From Trichosphaerium sp. ATCC 40318 (lineage: Eukaryota; Discosea; Flabellinia; Trichosidae), in contig JALMLS010000631.1 of the NCBI GenBank assembly GCA_038496445.1, positions 124,001 through 188,000 on the forward strand: a DNA stretch of 64,000 nt, read 5' to 3'. Position numbers and translations under genes: made by a program. Of the stretch, positions 35,312 to 44,936 are shown piece after piece. Below the pieces are notes generated by a model that saw only the letters and a list, made by a program, of their open reading frames with translations, ran no database searches and was not told the DNA's origin. Each line of letters opens with the position of its first letter. Position 1 is the stretch's first letter.

Positions 35312-36116
35312 ATGGAAATAAAGCGAGAAGTAAGTACTCAGTAACTGTTCTTTGTATTTAACGAATTCTAAGTTCAAGTCAACCAAAACGCTGTTTAGAA
35401 GGCTTACAGATCTTCCAGTTGAGCTATGTCTCGATATAATAGAGTTAGACGTTGAAATCTATATCATGTGGCCTTTACTATCTAAACAAGCAGCAACGAC
35501 AACGAGATTTGATTGGAACTTGAACAAACAAGGTAAATGGATAAAATACAGGGGGTTAAAATACAGGAGGAAAAGGTATTGTAAAATAGAGCTAGAGCAT
35601 TGGGCTCATGGAATACGTGAAGGACCTTGTAAATACTGGTATCGTAATGGATTAATTCGTACCGAATGCTCGTATGTTAATGGTAGGCCGGAAGCAGTTT
35701 ACAAACTTCTGGCACTGAGCGGTCAGCAGAAGTCACAAAGTAATTACGTCAACGGCAAGCAGGAAGGAGAGTACAAGAAATGGCACCGCAATGGTATATT
35801 AGCCGAACAATGTCACTATGTAAACAACAAACAAGAAGGAGAGTTTAAATCCTGGTACGATAATGGAAGGAAAGCTATACACTGTTATTTTGTTGATGGT
35901 AAGAAACATGGAGAATACCAGAATTGGTTTACGTTTGGACCTATGAGAGAGCGTATGTCCTTTGTTAATGGAGAAAAAAAAGGTGAACATACTTTCTATT
36001 TTCACAATCGTAGCAATCCGCAACCAAAGGTTTTAGTCAGGAGAACTTATTTTGCTAATAATAACAAGATAATTAGACAAACTTACGAGTGGCAAGAAGT
36101 GCAACAAGAAGAATAA
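35312..36116 (+). CDS. Second F-box-like MORN_2/YwqK-type repeat protein, paralogue of the 16.4-kb gene
   Basis: Exon 1 (35312-35329, MEIKRE), a 43-nt GTAAGT...CTAAG intron (35330-35372), then one long exon to 36116. The head RLTDLPVELCLDIIELDVEI and LLSKQAATTTRFDWNLNKQG is closely similar to the paralogue, followed by about six repeats such as KQEGEYKKWHRNGILAEQC and KQEGEFKSWYDNGRKAIHC. The splice is needed because the open long-exon frame has no ATG before its F-box-like head. One repeat near residues 110-125 (AVYKLLALSGQQKSQSNY) has lost the W-x-x-N-G core. About 254 aa. Function inferred as for the paralogue. Confidence 0.7.
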
Positions 36117-36257
36117 ACTGTCTTTTTTTTTTTTTGATTTTTGTACATTTTGATTTGATTAATTTCTTTTACTGTAGAGCTGTTGATTTACGCTTGCTGT
36201 GATACTCGAAAGACTCTTTTGTAGTTTACTGTCTGAAAGAAAAATTCATTAAAATTA

Positions 36258-38705
36258 CTAGGTATACCCTAATAACAAAGACTAGTTAGCAAAAGAAGAA
36301 AAAGTTCACCAAAAAAAAATCTTCTGAAAAAAAGTGGTTGTTGGAATGTTTGTGTTTTTACCTTGTTGAAATAGTTGTGAAACATGCCATCACGTTTGAA
36401 GTGTTTGTATCGTCTAAAATTCATCTTTTCATTGGTAGTTAAATTCATTCCAACAAACTGGATGTGGAACCACGTCAACATCACAAGCCATACTACACAA
36501 AGAATCAATTTAATATTACTTCTTAATATACTTGACAAGTCAAGGCTAAGTATGGCCTACGTACGTCCAAAGAATGAGTGAAAAATAACCATGATAAAAG
36601 CAAGTCGATCAGCATTGTAATAGTGAATTACATGCCACCACAAAGCATACCACGTGTTTGTATTTGAAAATGTCAGCAAATCTATTTTTTAGGTTATTGT
36701 CATACATTTCATAGAGTACTTACATCTTATTGTTAACAACAGAAACCATATGTGTGATACAGTCATAAAAATGCACATAACCAAGAATCGCCTTTAAAAA
36801 GAAAAGTTAGGACCGAGAAAAATAAGAAAAAAATAAGATTTAGAATTGCTACCTGTGGTTATCAAATCCAACTGAGTTTGATATCCAATGACAATAGTGA
36901 TCAAATCGTGCAATGCACTTATTAGTCTTTTCACAGTGCTTGGACCTTAACGGTTTTACAATCTTGCATGATATGCAATAACTAATTCCTGTGTTTTTTC
37001 CAAGTTTCCAATCCTCAAATACATCCTATTTTTTTTGATAAGTTTGATTAAGTTCATACTTCTTCATTTTACTACGTACCTCCAGTGACTTTGTATTTTT
37101 TGGTAATGCACCTGGATCAGATCTGATGCATGTTATAAACAAGTAAAGGTACGCCACAATAAGGAAATAAAGGGCTGAGTGTTCCCAACTCGTTAGAACA
37201 TCAGGTGCTGATAATTAAAGAAAAAAAATGATAAACCACGTGAACGGCTTTGCTTGTTAATGCGAAATTGTTTTAGGATACTGTTTATAAGTTTGACCAA
37301 TAAAATAAGAGAACAAGCAAATCCACTAGCAAATACACAAACACCCCACCAACCCACAACTGACTTTGTAAGTGAGTTTAGATGAAATTTTCTGCTTGTA
37401 TACCCTTCACATGAGTTAGATTGTGGCTTCATATGTTACAACGCGTACATATAAACAAGGATGCTAGTGGTACGAAAAAGTATATAGGAAGTACCACAAA
37501 TGATAGAACACCGAAGAAAATACAACAAAAACTATGAAATAGGTTGAGTTTCAAAGAAAAACTAAAGTTCTTACCTCCACGTTGCCCAAAACCTCACTAA
37601 TGGTTGTACAATAGTTGATCCGTAAGCAATACCTTGTTTTAATGATTAGGCGACAAAGTATAATTATGGTTCGTACCATTCACCGCATGCTTGGCAACGT
37701 ATTTTAAATTTTTTTCTATTTTTCTATACTTTTTGGCTTGTGCTGCTTCAAGTGGTGTTTCTCCTTCTTCGTCTTTTCCATCCAAATAAGCACCATTTAG
37801 AGCAAGTATATTTGAAGCTGCAATCTTCCCTTTTATAACAGCCCAATGTAATGGAGATCGTTGTGTCTTATCAACAAGGTTGACATTTGCTCCTTTTCTG
37901 ATAAAATATCTATTGGTTTATTTAGTAAACGAACTAAGAGCTTAAAGGCGTCCTTTACTACGTACTTTTGTAAACTCTTGTGTCCTTGGTACGATGCCCA
38001 TGAAAGTGGTGTATGACCTTCACCATCAGTCAAGTTTATATTCATCCTATAGTGCTCCACAAGTAAATAACAAACAAACCCTGCATTTTTCTGTTTACAA
38101 CCAAAAATTAGCTATGTTTTCAAGTCGTTACAAACCTGAGCAGCGTGGTGTAATATAGTAAAACCATAGGCGTCACGTGCATGAAAATTAGCATCTAAAA
38201 TAGGAATCAACAACTACGTTGACAATTTTGTTTTCCTTCTCTAAAGAACGCACCATGTTCTAGTAAGTACCATACTAAATACGTATGTCCGCGCAGAGCA
38301 GCCACCATAGAAGGCGTCTATAAGCGTTAACGGATGGATTTTTGCGTTAAGTTACGTTGTACTGTAATAACGCACCTGTTTGTGGGAGTTTAGCACGTCT
38401 ATTTGCGTTCCTTTCTCGAGTAGACATTTAACAACTTTGGCTTTACCGCTCCAGCAAGCCCTTATTTTATTAGACACTCTTACGCACATAACGTTTGATT
38501 TTGGTACCAATGTAAAGGAAAATTTCCATCTGAGTCCTGGTCATGAATGCTATCAGTATGCTCTTCAATATAAGCTATTATGGATTCTGAGCTTCCGTTT
38601 TGCAGTTCTAAAGTTCATTTAACGTTAATTCTCAAAACGAGCAAACTAACCTTGAAATACGCCACTAAGAGGGTTTATACGCTCATTTTTATCACTGGCG
38701 GCCAT
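36258..38705 (-). CDS. Ankyrin-repeat DHHC-type palmitoyltransferase with DHYC motif (Akr1-like)
   Basis: The ATG at 38705 (MAASDKNERINPLSGVFQ) leads into ankyrin repeats: DSDGNFPLHWACWSGKAKVV, LLEKGTQIDVLNSHKQ, GHTPLSWASYQGHKSLQKYV, RSPLHWAVIKGKIAASNI and GAYLDGKDEEGETPLEAAQA. Membrane segments follow (WWGVCVFASGFACSLILLVK), then the Cys-rich domain ISYCISCKIVKPLRSKHCEK, FDHYCHWISNSVGFDNHR, and C-terminal membrane segments with TTNEKMNFRRYKHF (the TTxE motif). It stops at 36258. Ankyrin plus DHHC defines the Akr1/ZDHHC17 class, which S-acylates proteins at the Golgi or endosomes. DHYC instead of DHHC is the variant found in yeast Akr1; the acylated Cys is retained. About 12 introns. Confidence 0.87.
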
Positions 38706-39103
38706 GTTGGCTTTTATTCGCGTATGCTCAAGATTTCAACAAATGAATCAAGCAAGCCACTGCACTGACGTAAATACAATCACTTAAGGTTGGAGAAACG
38801 AAAGGGTCGTACAGTTTCTTTTTCACTACAATCTCAAACGAATCAAAACGCAAACAAGACGCTATTTGAGCTCATAAAAACGTATCAGAAAGCAATGTTA
38901 AAATAAACTCTATTTGTAATAGCGGCGTAAACGTATTTACGTCATTCATCGTTTCTTGGGTACAATGGTAACTTTTCTGTTAATAAACCAGAAACAAGGG
39001 CGACAGTTGAAAAGCTTTACATGAATTTTCCGCCTGTGACAATCAGAAATTTGGCAAGTTTTTAAATAGGCACAATTTGACCATTTTCAAATTTAAACAT
39101 AAC

Positions 39104-40988
39104 ATGGACATCTCAGCTTTCGATATAAGGGCAGGTGGAACCGAGACATACGGGTTTGAGCCTGAACAAGCAAAAGTAAGCGAGATTTGTTCCTAGTTCG
39201 TACGTTTTATTAATTTACGCGTTAGATCGATGAATATACCTACGGATACGCCGCTGAAGACAATTATACTCAACAACCAGTAGAAGTTGAGCAAAATCGT
39301 GTTGTAAGTTATAACTTGGATGCCTTTGAGGTACGACCATCAATACGCGAACATTGACAAAAATAACTACAACGTTACTTGTAATTGACTCAAAACTATG
39401 TGCTTACTTTAAATAATCGATTATTTAGCTATTTGATAATAAAACCCCACAAGAAGAGACTCCGTTTGTTGATTATTCGAACATAGGCGATTACGACCTA
39501 AGCAATGACGTGCAATCACTTACAACTGACAGTACGCTCAATCTATGGAAAGCTTTTTCTCACAATCACTTTTTTAGTGCAACAAATAAACGTTAAACCA
39601 AAAATTGACCCATCCAAGGCTGCAAAATTCATAAAGTCACCAACTTCTCATTGTGGCAAGTGTAGAATATTTACAGAAAAACACAAAATGGATTCTTTCT
39701 GTTTTTTTTCTTAGACACCTCTTGTGGTTCACTGATTTGCTAACCTACCTTCAGTTATTAACATAGTCCCACCACGTTGCGATTGGCCAATCATGCAAGC
39801 TTTAAGATCAATTTCTGTAGCCAACTCACGCTGTGGACCACATTTGTCCTTTATAGATCCTTTCGTAGATGTACGTAAAGTGTTGTGCCTTTTAAGCCGT
39901 AAAATTTTATACTGATGACAACCTCTACAGGTCAAACACTATCCAGACGCTAAGGAAATACTTGAAGACGCATTACGATCCGTAAAGCCATTTTACATTT
40001 CACTCAACACACTTAGCTCTTTTGAGCACAGTAAAAAGTATGTTGTTTAACACTCTTTCTTCTAAGAAAACCTCTACCTATCTAACGTATTCTAGATCAT
40101 ACACCTTATTTGTAGAAGCTAAGTCCGAACCACCAAACGCTATCCACGATTTACAAAAAGCAATAATGAAAGTATTTCCACAGTGCAATGACACCGTAAG
40201 CTTAAGTTTGTTATTTGGTTGTCTATTTCTCATTTCCAATGAAGGCAACACGATCTAAAAATGGTTATATCCCACACATGTCAATTGGTAAATACAAGAG
40301 CAGGGAAGCTATGGACAGAGCAAAGCGGAGCATTAAAGCAAATTGGGTAAACTGTAAATTCTTGCTCACAGAGCTTTATCTTCTCTTCAGGTAGAGCTTT
40401 TGTCCTCGTAAATGTTACTTTATTAAATTTAACTAGAACTGGCGGCGATCCATTTGAAGTCCGTCACGTTGTGAAATTAGGTGGCGATAAGTCGACTCCA
40501 CATTTTGGCCCAGGATGCCAAATTAGCAATGACAGATATGGACGGTCTGTTGTCGTAATGGGTTTCCCGAAAAATTACACTGATTCAAAGCTGTTGTCCA
40601 TTTTCAGAAGGGAAGGGTATAGCGTAGTAAAGGGAGAGGTAACTCAGAACCCAAGAGGCCAAAGACGTACTGTGGGTATGTACAACAAGCTTGTTTTATG
40701 GATCAACTTCGTAACAATTAGCTAATCTCGTATGAAGGTGTTGTGGAATTAACTAGCCTCGGTGAAGCAAAACGCGCTCTAAAAGAGGCTTTTAAAAAGA
40801 AACAACCTATTCCAGGGTATAACGTGTACATCAAGCACTTACCAAACATGGTACGAAGCATTAGTATCTCAGTTTCTAAACGTACTGATTGTGTTCTGTT
40901 TTAGGTATTCCCAGGCTTAGTTGGAGATTATTGTAGTTACCCAAGCGCTCGCGCATTCCTAAAATCAAAAGGAATTCATGCAATATAA
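39104..40988 (+). CDS. 2H phosphoesterase (2'-5' RNA ligase superfamily) fused to a C-terminal RRM
   Basis: The ATG at 39104 reads MDISAFDIRAGGTETYGFEP, a disordered N-terminus through 39.66 kb. The 2H domain follows: INIVPPRCDWPIMQALRSIS, then CGPHLSFIDPFVD (first H-x-S) and later NGYIPHMSIGKYKSREAMDR (second H-x-S). The strand AFVLVNVTLLNLTRTGGDPF is next. An RRM-like region SVVVMGFPKNYTDSKLLSIF, VVELTSLGEAKRALKEAFKK and YNVYIKHLPN ends the protein at 40988 (KSKGIHAI). Both catalytic His motifs are present, so cyclic-phosphodiesterase or RNA 2',3'-end activity is plausible. The RRM suggests an RNA substrate. I recall similar two-domain proteins in fungi and amoebae but cannot confirm. Confidence 0.74.
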
Positions 40989-41075
40989 AACGAAAACAAT
41001 AAAACTATTTTTCACTTTTTTTCACCACGTGTTTACACTAAGTCAATAACTTTTATTGTGTATTTTCTTCTGGCA

Positions 41076-43104
41076 ATGGCTCTAGCGGCGCCTATACGCG
41101 TAGCCTTTCTAAGCATTGTCCTTGCATGCGTGTGGGTGGCTGTTTACGTGCGTATGTACCTCAGTGCTTGTTAGAGTGTTTAAACCGAAAAAAGCAAACA
41201 AACAGCATAAGATGGTGGATCCTAGCGGTATAGTGAAAGGTTTAAGCCAACGGAAATACAGAGGGTCTGTTCAGCTATGATACATAACGCACTAACAATC
41301 CCAGCATTCGTATAGCAGACTGGAACAAAGTGAACACAAAACTATCTGTAGCGCAATGGGTACGTAAATACAGCGTATTTCTACGCTTACGATAGGTCGT
41401 AATAGGCTCATGCTGAATTTGACTCCAAATCGGTTGCTATAATACGTAATGCGCCTATCAAAGACTGGGGACGCGTTTTTTCGTGGACTCCAACGTATTT
41501 AGCACAAAGCGATCTCATTTTACAAAACGTGAGCCAAAATACACGCCCTGTTTTCGGGCCGCTTTGGGATAGTACACAAGCCTTAGCGAATGTCGAAACA
41601 ATACAGGTGCGTCAATTACAATTTTAACGGTCTAGCACTAACCCAACAAAAAGCAAGTAAATGCACACGTGCAACTCGATATGAGTTTGACAGATTTCTT
41701 TGGTTTGTATGTTTATTCACTCTTTACAGCAATAACTTAGTTTTAGAGAAAAGAACGACAAAGGGTCTAAGTACACTCACTACAATTATGGCGTTGATCA
41801 CCTCTCAGACAGTTTACTAACAGACTTGAAAGGTGACAAACCACTATCAGAGGAGTAAGTGACAAAGTGTAATAATTAGTTCGTAGGTATTGACAAAGTA
41901 GTGTTTGACCCAACACGTGATGTTAATGCATTATTTGAAAGTGCCAATATCAGATCAAGCTTACGCTATGATGGTACATTCCAATAATACTCTACTAGTA
42001 ATTATGTATACAAGGGAACGTTAATATGTTCGCTCAAATATATGGTAAAAAACAATGGATAGTACTACCTCCAAAAGCGAATACTGCACTTTATTGCTAC
42101 CCATCTATCCATCCTCATCGTGGTCACTCTCAACTACTAGACTCTTTTCCTTACAATGTCAATCGAACTACGTTCCCTCAGTATAGGAACATAGAGCCAA
42201 TTGTTTTTGAGCTCGAAGCTGGCGAGGTGCTGTATGTACCTGAGTATTGGTTCTATCAGAGCGAGACTGAAGGGAATTCAATATCTCTTCACTCATGGAT
42301 CCCTTCAACAACAAGCAAAGTACTTACAAGTACGGGTATTAATACACAAAAAAATCCTCATTTCGTACCTAGATATGATAAAAGAATCAGAGCTACCTTG
42401 GGAGTCATCAAATACGGAGAAGGTAACAAAAGCAAGTGCACATTTAGAAAAGTTGACACTATTCAGGAGAAAGAGGAGCAGTTTTACCTGTACACAACAG
42501 CTCTCGTAAAGGTACTAGGAAAATCCACAATGCCACGTGAACGTAACAAAACAACCAGGTGTTGGGATTTTCTCATAGCTTTCTGGAGAAGATGGTTGAA
42601 ACGAGATGGCAACGATTGCTAGCTTCAAAACAGCTGTCCTCACAAAAAACTGGCATTTGCCATAAACCTGCTAATTTACGTCTTCCCGAACACATACGTG
42701 ATCTAGTACAAAACCATAGGAGTACGTACCAGCGATAAAGTAAATCGCCCTTTGTAACATTTGTAGATGAACTATCTGTCAGGAAGGGCGTCCGTGGTTT
42801 ATTGCTAAGTGAATGGATTGAATTCATTGCTGAACAATTAGTTCAAACTAATAGTCAAGTATGTAAAACCGGTTTTTGTAGGGATTATAAGAACTTACAC
42901 AAGAATAGATTGGATCGCTATTGCACTCTTGCTTTGGGAAAACAAAATAAACATAGCTATTGTAATTCAAAAATTTATTTGGTCTACATGACGATGCAGT
43001 GCTTACTGACACTACAAAGATGCTGTTCGATTGCGAATGCATTCGCAGTCAAAGGGTATCTTATAACTGTCCACTGGGCCACCATGCAACGCAGTTTGCG
43101 TTGA
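41076..43104 (+). CDS. Signal-peptide JmjC/cupin_8 protein with altered iron ligands; 3' end uncertain
   Basis: The ATG at 41076 gives a signal or anchor segment, MALAAPIRVAFLSIVLACVW, then after introns DWNKVNTKLSVAQW and DWGRVFSWTPTYLAQSDLIL. The cupin core is clear: SSLRYDGNVNMFAQIYGKKQ, WIVLPPKANTALYCYPSIHP, FELEAGEVLYVPEYWFYQSE and NSISLHSWIPST. In active relatives the iron ligands are H-x-D and a distal His in a Y-W-(W/F)-H context. Here the positions read R-Y-D and W-F-Y, so two of three ligands are changed. A C-terminal helical part follows a 47-nt GTACTA intron (VLGFSHSFLEKMVETRWQRL and on). Where the last exon ends between 42.84 and 43.28 kb I cannot tell. A luminal, probably non-catalytic JmjC protein is inferred. 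Confidence 0.68.
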
Positions 43105-43955
43105 ATTGGCTCCAGAAGGAACGAATTCATTTCATGGATTTGGACCTCTGTTTTTGGAGGTCCATCAAAGCAGTACTACCGCATGGAGAGCTCCAAAGTG
43201 AAAGCAATATGGCTCATCAAAAGCAGAAGCTCAAAGGGTATCGGAGAAGCAGACTATGGTCACTCGCCATGTTCTGACCTCTGTTGGGTATTGTTCCATT
43301 ACCATGTGAGTTTGATAAGTCTCTTTGTAGAACCCCTTTAATAGTCGTAAGTTTAGAACGAAAACGTGTGGTAACGGATAAGTAACATAAAAAAAAATGA
43401 TTCAGTCCCAGATATTTCCATTCCTGCATGACGCTTTTGGATCAGATCTTGTCATCACAAAGTTTTCTGAAAAAAAAACAACAAAGCGCGATGAAATAGT
43501 GGCGTACATTCATAAAAGCGACATGGCGTGGGTGGCACTGATTATCAGTGCTATTATACCCGTTCTACGTTTATTCTCATTTCATTAGAGTAGCGTCCCT
43601 ACATAGCTTGTTAATTACTTAATTCATGGCAAGAAAATGGCTCGTTTACGCGTAAACGAGTTTTATAATAATAAAAAGCCTCAGATCCACTTTGTAACTC
43701 ATGAAAAGTCTCATAGCGCTGTACGGTGATTTGTACTTGGAACATCATGTTGGCTGTAAAGGAGCTTCAAAAAACTAATGCGTTGTACGTACATTATAAT
43801 GTTAGGAGGGCTTTGAGAATTGAGCATCGCGGCTGAGGTGCGATCGATGCATGTTTGACAGATTATGACATATGTTGACTTTTGTTTGGTTCAAAAAGTG
43901 TTTTACTGCGCAAAAATAGTCTGAGAGAAGCACAGGTTTGGAAGTGGTCTCTCCC
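43105..43955. other. Region without a confident gene; contains a 20-bp palindrome
   Basis: It may hold the terminal exon of the JmjC gene in its first 170 bp. A 63-codon frame at 43397-43588, with an ATG after an A-run and a C-terminal hydrophobic segment MAWVALIISAIIPVLRLF, is the only other candidate and is weak. Confidence 0.4.
43641..43660. repeat. Perfect 20-bp palindrome
   Basis: CTCGTTTACGCGTAAACGAG is identical to its reverse complement, followed by a T-rich and A-rich run. Candidate dimeric protein-binding site or bidirectional termination signal in the gap between the JmjC gene and the intronless orphan. Confidence 0.7.
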
Positions 43956-44834
43956 ATGGAGGGAGAGGAGCAAACGGAATTTACACAACAAAAAGTGCCA
44001 GATGAAGGAAAAACGTCCGTTACAAATAAGAAACTATGCAGACAACGCGCAAGGAATAGAAAAAAGAAATATGGTAAGGCAGCAAATAAACCTAAACCAA
44101 AAAGGCGTCAACCGAAGCCAAGGAAGCCCAAAGCCACTAGATCACCCTCTAAAAAAGGTAAAATTATACCTACCGTTGGATTTACAGACGCAGAGTACAT
44201 TTTTGAAATCGAAAAGAATCCCGTAAGACGCCCTGGAAAGCCACCTATATGGTGGCCACATAACTACAAACATTTTCCGAACGATGGTCCAGCTCTTCCG
44301 CGTATGACACAGGAGCAATTGAAGGCGCAATCAAAAAATTCTATCATTTCAAAATTTTATGGCACTCGCGAAGAAATTGACGCAATTCTTGATGAAACGT
44401 ACCTCTATGGTATCGAAATAGTGGATGGTATTGTTTATCGTTGCAAAAACATTGTTGGTACACGTTATGGCCTTGATTGTAAGTGTGTCAGACTGCGTAG
44501 AGTTGACACTTTTTGGGCTCACGGATACCCATTGACAGATAGTGGGTACACGTGGTTAGTAAAGCGTTTCGGTAGGCGTGAAGCCAAGCCATTGGCGAGA
44601 GATACTTCACCAGAGCTTGAAACCAGTACAACTCCTGTATCGAAGAAGAAAGAAGAGACATTGACTGAAGTTACTAAGGGATCCCTTTCAGCTGAAAGTT
44701 CGCGTCCTGAATATTCAAATGTTGCTGAGGAAAACTCAGAGATTATTACTGAACCTGGTAAAGAGGCTTCCCCTACGCCTGAAGAATGTATTGAGTTGGA
44801 AACAATGCTCGAAACTAAATGTACAATAAAATAA
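43956..44834 (+). CDS. Intronless orphan protein with very basic N-terminus
   Basis: A single open exon of about 292 codons from the ATG at 43956. Layout: an acidic start (MEGEEQTEFTQQ), then a Lys/Arg/Pro-rich block of about 70 residues (KPKPKRRQPKPRKPKATRSP), a probable folded core GFTDAEYIFEIEKNPVRRPG, PPIWWPHNYKHFPNDGP and FYGTREEIDAILDETYLYGI, then VRLRRVDTFWAHGYPLTDSG, and an acidic Ser/Thr-rich tail. I recognise no family. The Trp/Arg-rich core with a basic leader suggests nucleic-acid or chromatin binding, by inference. Lack of introns in such an intron-dense window is odd and may mean retroposition, transfer or recent origin. Confidence 0.6.
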   Translation: MEGEEQTEFTQQKVPDEGKTSVTNKKLCRQRARNRKKKYGKAANKPKPKRRQPKPRKPKATRSPSKKGKIIPTVGFTDAEYIFEIEKNPVRRPGKPPIWWPHNYKHFPNDGPALPRMTQEQLKAQSKNSIISKFYGTREEIDAILDETYLYGIEIVDGIVYRCKNIVGTRYGLDCKCVRLRRVDTFWAHGYPLTDSGYTWLVKRFGRREAKPLARDTSPELETSTTPVSKKKEETLTEVTKGSLSAESSRPEYSNVAEENSEIITEPGKEASPTPEECIELETMLETKCTIK

Positions 44835-44936
44835 GTCTCTCGGAGAAAGTATGGCTGCGAGAAAACTCGAACAAAATAACCTGCTTGACCAAGCATTTTT
44901 TTAACTGATACATGGCAACACAATAGACGGTTTACT

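Noticed and set aside
42999-43277. Separate 92-codon gene after the JmjC gene
   Set aside because: All three frames are open for a while here. I could not decide which is coding, and it may be a terminal JmjC exon or untranslated.
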